Below are positions 50,333 through 62,490 of a stretch of DNA of 64,000 bases, piece by piece. Each line of letters opens with the position of its first letter. Positions within the stretch are counted from its first letter, which is position 1. Below the pieces are notes generated by a model. The model saw only the letters and a list, made by a program, of their open reading frames with translations, had not been told where the DNA came from and made no database searches. Origin of the DNA: Protonemura montana (Eukaryota > Arthropoda > Insecta > Plecoptera > Nemouridae); contig OX387607.1 of the NCBI GenBank assembly GCA_947568835.1, positions 4,526,001 through 4,590,000 of the forward strand. The letters run 5' to 3'. The position numbers and the translations under genes are program-made.

Positions 50333-50415
50333 CAATGTGCAACCGAACCGAGATACGAACCCGGACTTCCCAATTGCAGATCGGGTGATCTACAAACTGA
50401 GTTGTCTGGACACTA
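50333..50415 (-). repeat. tRNA-Ala(TGC)-like pseudogene or SINE head
   Basis: On the minus strand it shows A-box CAACTCAGTTTGTAGATC, anticodon arm CCCGA-TCTGCAA-TTGGG with TGC at the anticodon position, and T arm CCGGG-TTCGTAT-CTCGG. The acceptor stem (TGTCCAG side) is not matched at the 3' side. So the anticodon and T arms are well kept, but the molecule would not form a normal acceptor stem. Confidence 0.6.
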
Positions 50416-51907
50416 ATATTCCAGTTAATGCGGGGTGGGATAAGGAATCTCCTCAAGGGGGAAGAGGTCGAGGCGACTCGTAATGACGAGTTCTTAGCAA
50501 GTCTACGATTAGATGATAATTCAATGGCCACAGGACAGAACGTCTGTCTTTATTATTTGAATCCTGTTCTTGTATCTCTAATCATTTAGGTTGAATTATT
50601 CTAGTAAAAGGATTTCAAATAATGTCCAAATCAGGTTTTATATTTTTTGGATTTTTTTTGTATTAGCAAAAAAATAATACTGGAAATGTTAATTTTTTTA
50701 AATACCCTGAGAAACGCATTTTTTTTCAACCAATAGGAAGCTGTCTAAATTAAAGTAGACACAACCAATGTCCGAATAATAACTGAAGCCACATAAATCA
50801 GAACTACCATCAGGCAAGCCAGACAGACGCGAACGTCTAGTACCGCCACTGACGAAGAGTACCACTGTTGCGACGTCATTGCGTCGCGATAGTGCGTACC
50901 GAGATTGCATGCTCCAAGTTTAAGGACATGAGTCACAACTCGAAGTCCATAAACATATGTCATTAGCGTCGCGAAGGTTCCGATAGAGCTAATGCTTTAA
51001 TCTTCATGGTTATCGAACCGAGTAGTCGATTGTTGAGTTTCTCGGTATCGTTTTGGTCATTCAAAAATAGCCAGGCACATGACAAATCACTGATGTCAGT
51101 TATTCCTATTCTTGTCAAGAGCAAGTACACGAAGTATAGTAATCCACGATTTTTTAAATATAATTTTCCGGATGTTTATGCGAAATACGCCAAGATTCAA
51201 CTTCCTCTCATCTGACCAAACCTTGACGAAATCTTGCTTCCGGGCGCAAAGTTGATAGCAGCTCGCTGTGTCAGAAATAACTGTCAGAATTGAATACTCC
51301 ACAACAGCTTGTCGCCTCAGGAAAAGACCGAACACCGCCGAATGGTTTCCGTGCGGACGACCATGTTACAGCGGATCTTCTTACCTCAATTAAACGTTAC
51401 CGCCCTTGGAAATCTGAGACATGATTCATTATTGATGTGGTATTTTCACACATTAGAACAAAACCTAGAACTTTTTTTTTAGTTCAAGTAATTTGTTGAA
51501 AGTGATTATATGTGGTTGAGCCAATTTGTGCATCCTTCGTTAATTTGAACGTTGTTGAGGTCAACGCAATTCTATCCCTCTTCTTGTTGCTGGTCTTTCC
51601 AAGATAACCCACACACTTTTCTCCATAACACAGTGTTCAGGAAGTGTGAACGCACTTTTACTGACTCTTGTTACCTTTTAAAGATCCCTGTCCACCCTGA
51701 ATCTCTAGCTTTAAGTTGTGTTCATTTTGTGACGATGCCCATGAGCTCGCTCCGAACGAGATAGTTTTGTTGACATCTTAGCAACTGCGCTTTTTTTTTC
51801 GATTTGTTATAAATTACAAGCGTGTTGCCCAAAGGAACGCTTTTATAGCACCGATGATTTGCCTAAAGATCGAATCACATAAGTATATGAAGCTAGCACA
51901 GTTTAGT

Positions 51908-52088
51908 CCCAAAACGGTGTCCAAAAAGCAGCCAAAGGGCGCCCAAAAGTGGCGCCCTAACCACATGACCACGACTGAAGAATTTTGCATATACACTCTA
52001 AAGAGTGCTCCCAAAAAGCCCAAAACGGCGCCCAAAAATAAGCCCAAAAGCGGCGTCCTGACCTTATGGCCACGACCAAAGCATTTCG
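51908..52088 (+). repeat. Imperfect direct repeat, two units of about 75 bases
   Basis: Unit 1 (51908-51987) and unit 2 (52018-52088) share AAAACGG(T/C)G(T/C)CCAAAAA, GCCCAAAAG(T/C)GGCG, ACC then TATGGCCACGAC or CATGACCACGAC, and an ATTT end. Offsets shrink from 111 to about 101 because of small indels. A lysine- and proline-rich open frame spans both; no relatives recognised. Confidence 0.6.
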
Positions 52089-55000
52089 TGGATGTAACAC
52101 TCGGTAACGCGCATGTCGATTAATGGTATATAGCGCTTGCACCCGACAGCACTGAAATGATTGCCGGCCATAAATCCTGCCTGCAAGCACATTAATGTCG
52201 AATTAGCCCGTGGTTATGGGTTCGAGGCCCTACGGGCACCCCGCTGGGGCTCCGCGGGAGGCGGGCGGGCGGGGAGGGGGGCGAGGATAGGGGGCAAAGG
52301 CTTCAATGGCCGACTCAATTTCACCCGACACAATAACAGGCACGTGATATTATGACAGGACAGCAATCAGGGATGGGTAAATTAACTATTTGTGTCGCTA
52401 AATCTTGGGATTGAGATGGGAATGGGCGAGGCGATTTCGTTTTTTTGAACGAGTCATCGCGTTTTCGGGAATGAAAATAAATTTGGAGCTCAGCGATTGA
52501 CAGTTCAGTCTGAGCTAGCTATGTTAGGGAATGAAACGGGATCCTAGTTTATTGCCGTCTAAGCTTTAGGCACCCCTACTTTAACTCGATCATTGCACAC
52601 TAATTTCAAACGCAGAGACACGGGGCCTGATTGAACAAGAGTTGAAACTTTGGTGTCGAGATCTGGTCCACTGTCTTAGCTGGAACCGGAGGGTAGAAAC
52701 ATCACTGGCTGCGATCACAGTTTTTCACAGGGAAATTGTCAACTGACTTCAGAAGTCATTAAAAAATGTTCAATTTAAAAGGAAACTTTTGTTTTTCATT
52801 ACACTTTGATCGAATATAAAGGGAGACTATTATGATGAAAGAAGATATTTTTAATAAAAAGAACTGGTGGCATCATTTAGTAGCTGCTGGCATAAGACGT
52901 TGCGTTCTGATCTCCGATTCTCTTGCATGCAAAGAATGTATATTACAAGTTCAGTAATGAAATACGCTTTATAATTCAAAAGAAATATGATCATCTTTGA
53001 AATATAAAAGCATGCTGAAGAAATTGTTTTTCACATGCTTCAAAGCGCATGGAAAGACAGACATTTTCAGATTTGAATTCAATTATTTTCTAGCATGGGA
53101 GACAGCGCTGGAATATGTATGCGCTTCAGAACTGGTACCTGTACACCGACCGATTAACGATTTGGATTACTCGACCGAGGTACTTTACGACCGAAATCTC
53201 TTCCCAATTATTAGCACGATAAACATGTCCCTACCCTGGAGCCCTGGAAACCTGGCATATTTATTGCCAGGGAAATAAAATATTGCGACTAGGGCGCACG
53301 GAAATGCCAGCGGTTAGGCCGTCAATGATCTACTACCTTTAAAGGTACCAAACAAAGGTTGATTTTATTTTATGTGCTCCTTTCGGTTATGAGCTGGAAA
53401 ATGTCAATGACATGCTTATTTTTAGAAATTTTGTAAAATAAAATCCATCCTCGCCCCACCACACACACACACCCACTTACACAGAGTCATGTCAAACAAT
53501 TGTAGAACAATGCAGAGGTATTTGAGATAAATCATTGAATGAACACTCATGTAGAAATTTACTTTCATTTGTTTCAGAGATATTCCTGTTTAGATAATTG
53601 CAGGTATCGCGAGATAGACTGAAGCGTACTCGCCAAGCCACAGCAATGCCATATAAATTGGCGCAGCTGCCCCTGTCTATTGCACAATGTTGAACATGAG
53701 CTTTGTCCTGGCGTGCACCCTTTCAAATTCAGGCCAAACAGTTTGTAGGTAACTCAAGCTAGTAATTTGGTTGGTTCAGCCATTTCATTCTCGTGGGCTG
53801 ATTGTGGTTGCCGCCCGCCCCCGCACGTGCGAGTGTGTGTGTGGGTCACATAACTCAAGCCTTCTTTGTCGCTCGTCCCAAAAAACTCCCTCGCGTCGCG
53901 AGAATCTTTCTTGGTCAAAAGCCAGATTAAAAATAATATCAAGCGAAATTAAATTATGCAAGGATTTATGTGGGAGCTCGAAATGAATTGCGTTCATCCA
54001 TTATTAAGAAATTTTAATTTAAATTGGCGCTATACTTTATTAGAGCTAAAGTGATTGTGAAATGGTTACAGCCACAGCATGGAAAATGATATGAGATCAA
54101 ATTCTAGAGCAAGATATTAATAAACAAATCGATTTCAATTATTAGGTGCAATTTGTTATAAAAGTCCACGTGCGAAACGCAAACGAGTTGCTAGTAAATT
54201 TTAATATCAAACAAAATGAGATAACGCAATAGAAAAGCAATTTACAACTTTCCAAGACAAAACGAGTCAAGGTCAATGTCGCTAGAGGGGAAACTTTGAA
54301 TGATACTTCTTTCCCTGCACTGCCACAACCGCATCAGACAGGAAAGTACAGAAGAGTTTTCCTCGATTAGAAAACGCGCCGGAAAATTCCAAGGTGACTC
54401 GGCTACTTTTCAATAACACCTCAGCCGAATTGTTTCATCAGGCGTTTGAGTGGGCAACTCGAGCTCCAAGTCAAATATTGGTGCTAAGCTTTGAACTGCA
54501 GCACCCGGCTATGCGATGTCGATGGGCACTCGACGTCGTCGCCGTTGCCAGCGCCGCGACGCTAGCCGGGGTGTGGCGGGATCGGGGTGGGGAGCGTTGG
54601 GACTGGGGAAAAGAACAGGCAACGTGCTCGAGAATGTTTTGGTGCAGAGTAGATGATAAAAGCCAAGTATAATCCAAGAGTTACGTTATTTTATACGGGT
54701 GGGGGGTAGAAACAGTTGGTTGCGCTCTACTAGCTGCAGAAAAGACGGAAAAACGAGTTAAGAAAACAGCTTGAGAAATGAAAAGCTCGTGCGATAAATA
54801 AAGATAAGTTGTATAGATAGAAGTTTTATACGGGGATGGTACATCTTATGGAATAAGGTTGGTTGTTAACGGGATTGAGAGGCTAGGGAAGGTTGAAAAG
54901 AAGGACCGAACTTTACCGACACCAAGACTGACCGATTCTGTTCGGAGTTATCTCGGAAAATGATGACCCAGAAACCGTTCCTCACACACACAGACACATA

Positions 55001-57104
55001 GCGCTCTGCTTGTGTGCGATTTCTCGGGAAACAAGGATGTTTATCTAAATTGATTCAGTGGCGACACTTGGACGTATTAACATTGACCAACCGCACGACA
55101 CATTAAACCCAGTTGCGAACAAACCAAATAAATTTCTACTCCCTTCTGTACTGAAATGTGGTACTTTGCATCTAATTCCCAAGCGGGAATGTTTTAGAGG
55201 AGTACGTTCTGTTTCAGGCTCGTGGCTCGAAATTGGCTGGCATTTAGAAAATGTATGGACCTAGCATGGATTTCCGAAACGAAATCCGTCAAACTGACAT
55301 TTAGGAGTTTTTTTTTTTTTCTTGCTCTGACTTACGAAAGGAGAGTAAGTGGCCACCTGGGTTTAGCAGAGTGACGTATTAATTGGAGCTTTAAAGTCCT
55401 AGTCGAGCCAAGTTTTACTCGACGTTTTAGCTGAGCAATTAAAACCAAAAAAATTGCTCGTGCATTTCGTTGAAACACACAGAGTCGAGCGATATTCATG
55501 TAGAGGTATATAATCGGATAATTCGTTGTGTGGGCATCAGCCGAAAATCCGAACAATTTCACAAGCTTTTTAAGCAAACACCGAGGGACCGCCGCCTAAT
55601 TACGGATCAATCTGGCTGTGAATGAAGTTGAGGTGGAACTTTTTAATTGAATAAATTCAGAAACACTTTCGTGCAAATCCAGAGACTGCAAGGATCGCAG
55701 TTGTGTTCGTGCGGTTGTGATGCTAAAATACAGTCCCATTCTAGGATATGCATGGACCTTGTATTTTGTATTGAATACCTAACATATTCGCGATTAAACG
55801 TCACTCATTCGAATTCCATACAAACTTGTTTTGGATGAGCGCCGCAAGCGAAGCAAAGACTCGGTTTTACTATCCGGAAAAGTAATATGGGTAATTTTTT
55901 TTTATTGTGTCTTTGCTCGAGTGAACCGACCAAAATAAAATAGGCTTAACACTTTCGAGATATTTGAACTAAGATCGGCCACGTTTATATTTTTTAATAT
56001 TCGGCTCCGAGGTTTTGTTTGAAATCATGATTAACGAAATATTTTCATTAAAAAAGCCAGACCCGTTGCTGGGTTATATTTGAAAATATAATTATCTTCG
56101 CAAGATTTTAGCTAAGCGAACGACAGTTCCAAAAGTAGCATGTGCTATCTCTGTCTTAAGAAAATAAATACTTAAAAGACAGAAAAAATACTTTAATCAT
56201 ACAACGCAACTCATAGTGCATTCGCGAAGCCTCATGATAGGTTCGATTGGACAACAAAGCTAAGTCAGCAATAGTCAGCAACTTAAAAAAGCAAACTGAC
56301 AGAAATCACTTGAAAATACGAAATATATTACACTTACTCTGTATGACAATTCTAAACGAACCCAATCTGTGACCTTGAACTTGATGCCTTCACACACGTA
56401 GTCTTCCACGACACTTCCTCATCCAGTCTACGTACCTGTCCTCGTACACTCGCTATCATTTCGAGCAACAACAACACATGCAATACACGCTTGGATCGAA
56501 CTTACGTGCGGACGTGCTTCTCAGAGTAGCATATCGAAGACCATCAGACTGCAATTATTTACTACCAGCAACGAGTACACTTTGACTGACACCGCTCAGG
56601 CACGCAACGACTGTCACTGTACAAGGACATTAGTTAGCAGACATATCGGCGTCTGTGGTGACGCTATGTGCGTTCTTCAGGGACGCAAACCCCCAGATGG
56701 GGTGCATGTCTTGGGTTGAAGAAAATCAGATTTATTTGTTGATTCGTTTCCCGTAAGGGGACACGTGTGTGTGTGACAATCGGATTTTCCTTCTCGATTC
56801 GAAGATTTATGTTGAAATCGTGGCATTTTCATGCTGCATCTGGAGAATATTTCGTGGTGTGATAATAGATTGCGATTTTAGTAGAACTTGTGGGTAAATT
56901 ATGTGAAAGCTGCGCTGACAAATTTTTTGCCTCTGAAAGTTTGACAGTGTGGTTCTAACGAAGACTGGTGTGACGTGGAAATCGATGAGAACCAGCCTGG
57001 TGAATAATCTATTTCGTTTCGCAACTAAAATTACCATGTGCCAAATTTATGAAGGAATACAATTCCCTCGATAAAATAACGTACTTTAATTTAAAACTAG
57101 GACT

Positions 57105-57541
57105 AGCACTAGTCTTATGGCACCGATAAATGTCTGGATGATGATGAAGATGAGGATGATGATGAATCTAATCTAGCCTAAAGAAGAAGAAATCCGGTAC
57201 CGGTGAGAAGCCTGTCGAAAAGCACCAAGGGGAACACCGGCTTAACGCCCCTTCCGAAGGACGGTACAACGTGAACCAAAGGATTCCTCCACAAATCTGT
57301 GCTTTCGAGGGGTTGATAAGCAAGGCGAATGAAGTCGCTACACTTACTTCAATCCCCTCAACCTCTTTCCCAAAAAGAACTGAACATGTGCATAATGGTC
57401 ACCCATCCACTATTGCGTTTCCAACACGCCAATTCGTTCGGTGGTCACTCATCCAATACCTGACCCAGCGCAGTGATTCTTAACTTGAGTGATCACACGA
57501 GAAGCGGTATTTCTAAGTTCCAACACGCCAAACCGTTCGGT
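57105..57541 (-). repeat. 5S rRNA-derived SINE, copy I, with duplicated head
   Basis: The tail is truncated (starts at GCACTAGTCTTATGG). A long GATGATGAAGATGAGG stretch and the body follow, then a shortened 5S-like head (about 57398-57442) and a second head (57443-57541). The second ends CACGCCAAACCGTTCGG. Like copy H it carries more than one head. Confidence 0.88.
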
Positions 57542-60500
57542 CCTAGATTTAAGAACTTAAACCAGGTTCCCTACACTCCATAAAGTTCCACCTTTATTCC
57601 GTATCCTGCCTCCAGGTCCGAAATAGTGTCTACTTTATCGCGACGCTGGCGACACTCTCAAAGCCATGCACTGCGTTAAGCCAGGCATGCACGCCAACGG
57701 CTCGGAATTGATTTTACCCTGACATCGCTAACCCTAAGGTAAACTATACACTAGCCACGCAGCGACGAGGCGTTATACGAGGCTCATGTCGTGCCGCTGA
57801 TGGTCACATTTTACCTTAACAGGTCGCAAAAACTGCGTTCTTCGCTCGTATTTTCGCAAATCAATTCAAAGCACGTGAAAGAATGTAGGTTGAAGACATT
57901 ATACTTGGTCAGATTGCGACATAGAACTAGGGGCGATCAATCATAACATCAAATCACCAGATTTACATTGATCACACTAGTTTTGGATTACGGTGCGGTG
58001 CTCTCCTGCAACATTCTTGCAGTAGTAATAATTGTAATTGTAGCTTTTATTTTCCCGTGGGGCAACTCTGTTTTCATTAGACATGTGTGGTAACACTGGG
58101 GCTGGCATTGTCTGGCGCTAATAACAGAGAGTGATGATAAGGTGTGGGTAACGCGTACGGCCACCGCGAAAGGAAAAGTTTGCATACAATTTGCAGTTAG
58201 CAATTCCCAAATCTAGTTTATGCCAGTGGGTTATAAAACTTCGCTTATGTCACCACACTTTCATTGATTGAAAACTAAAAAAATATCATTTTAACGTGAA
58301 TGAAGGCCATACATGTAGCCTCAAACGCGCTAACCGAAAACCACGTCAAAATCTATATTTCACAAGAAATGTCAGTCCATAATCGAGTGAATTTGTCGAT
58401 CGCCTGTACGTGCCAATGATATAATCAAGCCATTAGCTATGCCACATCGCTCAGATTATTAACCACCACGGCAATACCATAATGCACTTAGCATAAGAAT
58501 GAATTGCGATACGTCCATGACCCTCGATACAGGTAATGAGCTGTTCATGCAATTAAAATCGCTAGTAAATGTGCATCTATATAAATTGTCAGTTGGGAAA
58601 CACGTTGTGTGCACTGGGCTTGTCAAATACAGTTTGCGTTGTACGCTGGTCGTTCATGCTTGAAAATTCTGCTAAGAAAACTCCCAAAACCTAATCGAAA
58701 GGGCTACGTCATCGCGGAAGGGAAACGAGTGCTCGACGTTTTATCAAACGTGACGTGACATATATGTCTGATATAGTTAAGTTGTACAGGTTTTGCGAGC
58801 ACATCGAAGGATATAAATCAAAATTGAGTTTATCTATTAAACCGCGGACCTATACATATATCGGTGTATGATTTTTATTTATTGATAATACTTGATAAAT
58901 GATTAGAAATCCACTCCGTGAGCGAAGCAGGTATATGTAGAAGGTGCATGGACTGGTGTTGTTCGAGGAATATATATTTTTCGATCAGTGGAAAAATGTG
59001 TGATTTATCGGGTTTGGTAAAATATTCTGGCGCATCCCGAGCGTCGGAGAGAGAGCCAGTGACAGAGTGGGGGAAGAGAGAACAGTGGGAGGCTCGGCCG
59101 GGCATGGGAAGTGGGAATTTAATACGGGAATTGATGGGCATCGGCTGGCGAACGGCGCGGAACAGGGCGAAATGAAAAATATCGACGTCTGGTTGAGCGC
59201 TATTGTTAATCCGTTGCGATTGCATTTGGTAACTTCTCATACTTTGTGCCAATACCGAAACAGGGATAACAAATAATCGCATGACAGGCATATTCAAAAA
59301 TTGGCTCTTTAAGATGTTTGCTAACAATATCTATCAGAAGACATCGAAGAAAAGTTATAAAAAAAACAAAGCCTTTGAAGTAACACGGTGCATGATTGAG
59401 TATCGTCGTAGTTCGTCAATATTAGAATTTGACTTTTTGAAAGTTATTAATAACAAGTGAACCATATTTGGTCGATCCGACTATTCTGGCTAAAGTCACG
59501 TATCGACAACCAACCAAGTGACTAATTCCTCCGGCAGAACTATTGTTCGTTTCCTTTATTAAATGTCTCTCTAGGCACACAGTTGAGACGTTTAATTTAG
59601 CAACATTGTGTACTTTTCGTAGGATATAACTCAATTCAAAGAGCTAAGGCGTGCTCTGGGTAAGTTTAATTCAAAACATTGTGCGATAAAACAATTGTAT
59701 ATTGTGTGTATTTATCGTTGAGTTCACTCACGTGACGATTAAATACGAACAAGAGAATGTAGTGTTAAAACGGTTGCATCTTATCATCACGAATGATTAA
59801 CCAGGCGAATGTCACAAACCGTAGTCACACAAACTTGGGACAAAGCTGAAAAGTAACACAACTATTTAAGAACTAATTCAAGCGCTCGCTCCTCTTATTG
59901 GCATTATCGTTCTGCAGTAATAGAACTTTATAATTTGGTAATAAATTCACCCACCAATGTTGAACGTCTCAAGAGAAAAATGGCTCGAATTAAGCATAAC
60001 TCATCTGGTTTGGTAAGATATGAGGACTGTAGACTCATTCCAGAGAGTTGGCTACCGAACTTTGATATCAAGTTTGGATATATCCCTATGCCGGGGCCAG
60101 ATTCGGGCTCCACGAATTTGCTCCCCCGGGGGGGATAACCAAGTTAAACCGTTTTACCAAATTTAGGCGAAACGTTTAACTTGACTTGTTTTAAGGAGAG
60201 TAACCGATAAAAAAAAGCATATCCGAAAGAAACCATGAAAGAGGAATCTTAAAAGGAAAAAATAAAACCATGTTCCAAAGAAAATATCTGCCTGTGATGT
60301 TTTTACGTTTTGCGATACTTTCTCAGATATATAAACATATTTTTTTTTTTTGCGGACTGAAGAGAAAAATCATTAAATATGCTAATTAAGTTACAAATAA
60401 CATGCAAAACTGAAAACGCTCAAGAAAGTTCTACGGTTAAACATTCATTTTTAATGTCTGTCAAAGAAAACAGCAACTTCTCTTTCAACTCGTTCGGCGG

Positions 60501-61640
60501 CCCGATTATGTGATTACGAATTCTGTCGACAATTTGCCTGCTTCTCTATTGACTCGAAAGTTTGATCAGAAGTTCACGGCAGCGTCAAGTTAGTTATTCT
60601 AATCCTCGTGAAGCAGCCAGTGCTGATTAATTCCAGTTCGAGCCGAGAGGTTTTTGCATTTGGCAATAATCTCATACAGAATTGCAAATCGTGGGACGCG
60701 AAATCGCGCTAGGGGACGAGATAGAAATATTAACGAATTCATCGCTCAGGCAAACAATCTGTAGGTACATTTATTTTGAATAAAACAAACTTTCGAGTGA
60801 AAATAATAATGTATTTTGTTATTATAGTAAACTTTGTCAGTTTTAATCAAAATAGAACTGAAGCAATACTGATCATGCATACAATTTTTTTCAAGCGAGA
60901 AAATTTGTGTATACATACTTTTTTTTAAATATAATATCCATTGTTTTGTTTAGCGCCCTGCTTTGGGTCAAACGTCAATACATTCTACTCGACTGCGAAA
61001 AATGTCGTACGTTATTGCGATAAATAAAGCTACCATAAAGGGCCATAAAAAGCGGTCACAGAATTGGAAAATTAGTTTCGAAGAAACTTCGTCAGGATAT
61101 TTCGATACAAATTGGGTTCCTCGCCGATTTGCTAACAAATTTGATGTACGACTAGGTTTCCCCGTCATGTCGGTAACTAATTAAGAAATAAGTTCCGTAT
61201 ATAGCTACACGTTATTATGCTGTCAAAGTTTCTAACTTAGTAAGAAAGTTTAGTTGGGCAAATTACTATTCCATGCAGTTATTTTTAATCACAAATTTGT
61301 CTTGAGCGCAGAGCTGGGTGCTAGATCTGAAGAAGCAGTCTTAAATGACATCCTAATGAAATTACAGTCGGGAGATGAAAAACCTAACGAGGCTATAAAT
61401 TCTCCCCGTAGCACAATTTTTAATAAAGTTAAATACGCTACTACAAACCTGCGGCACTCATTTCCCCATCTTCCTACGTCGAGGATATCGTCCGCAGAAA
61501 CCTCCACCGAGGTTCACCGTGAATTTTTTTCACCACCTCGTTTATCCGAATGTTTTCCCTCCAGCGAGAAAATTCAGTTGTATCGTTCACATGACATCAC
61601 ATATCACACGGTGTTACTAGCGTAATTAGTCACATTAATC
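57542..61640. other. No gene seen
   Basis: Mixed sequence with a few CpG-rich patches (57640-57800, 58680-58740). Open frames of up to 150 codons occur at 58875-59327 (minus) and 123 codons at 61254-61625 (plus). I recognise no family in either and see no supporting splice or domain evidence. Confidence 0.45.
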
Positions 61641-62490
61641 GGACAAAACGTTGCAATCGGTCACGGTACAGTGAAACACACGCGGCAGGCGGCGGTATGT
61701 GGAGAGGGTGGGCAGAAGCTGAACAAAAAAGAGGGAGACTTTTCACGTGTCACGCTTTTCCGGGACCCGTATAGCTACGGAAAGCGTCAATTATGCGAAC
61801 GACCCGTGCGATTCGTCATAGCGGTGGAGTAGCCGACCGTGCGAGCTAAAACGGTGACACAATGCGCTCGTCCTACCCCCGAATCCAACGACAATCCCAT
61901 GGACATACTTGCAACACTCCCAAAAATACAGCGACCAATCGTGATGGACAATACCCTTGTAACCAGTCGCTAACTATGTCCGTTTATAAGCTTCGCGAAC
62001 ACTAGCATCAACATAATGAGGCCTATTGTTTTGTTTGTTTTACACAATACTTAAATTATCGTTAACAAACTATAAAAAAATAACAGCCGATCGCTAACAC
62101 CGCGCACTTTATCTCTTCCAAAGAAGAGTCGCGAAGAGGACGATCAAAACTGAAGCACGTCCGCTCCAGAATAGGGAGGCTATAATAATTTTAGTGCTAA
62201 CGCCGGCGATAACAGCGTGCGTGTCCGAGAGAATCCAGGAGGTCGACGTCGACGAGCGGCGGCGGAGTGTGTGAGGTTGAAGGCGTAGCGCGGGAGCTGG
62301 CACGGAGACGGAGAGAGCGCGCTGGGGCGACCGTCGCCAGCTGCAAGCCTAGACCGACTGAGCAGCGGACGCTCAGGGATATGGGGCTGCCGACGACGCC
62401 GCCGCCGCCGCTACCGCCGCCGACGACGACGCCGACGGCGGATCGCCGCTGGGTAATGATGATGAGACCGCGATTTAGGAGGGGTGAGAT
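61641..62490. other. CpG- and GC-rich segment with CCG/ACG trinucleotide tract; possible promoter or first exon
   Basis: It is much richer in CpG than its surroundings. A tract of CCG and ACG triplets lies at about 62392-62440, and a hairpin CGCTTTTCCG/CGGAAAGCG lies near 61756-61787. On the plus strand an ATG at about 62380 opens a P/T-rich frame that runs to a donor-like GGGTGAGAT near 62483, so a first exon reading rightward is possible. A minus-strand low-complexity frame covers the same bases. Neither is supported by homology. Confidence 0.25.

Larger units (their letters stand above)
49376..57104. other. No gene seen; several small repeats
   Basis: Contents noted: GT microsatellite 49930-49942; a tRNA-like element at 50333-50415 and a direct repeat at 51908-52088 (both listed separately); a GC-rich hairpin with a perfect B-box motif GGTTCGAGGCC at 52206-52237, followed by a G-rich tract; CA microsatellite at about 53457-53472; a CpG-rich patch at 54520-54600. 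No coding exon is supported. Confidence 0.5.

Noticed and set aside
56500-56720. Non-coding 5' exon of the receptor ending at a GTAAGT-type donor near 56520 (minus strand)
   Set aside because: A single good donor and a TCAGT-type initiator are expected by chance over 50 kb; no transcript evidence is available.
58875-59327. 150-codon open frame on the minus strand
   Set aside because: No recognisable domain, signal or splice context; length is within chance for the number of frames examined.
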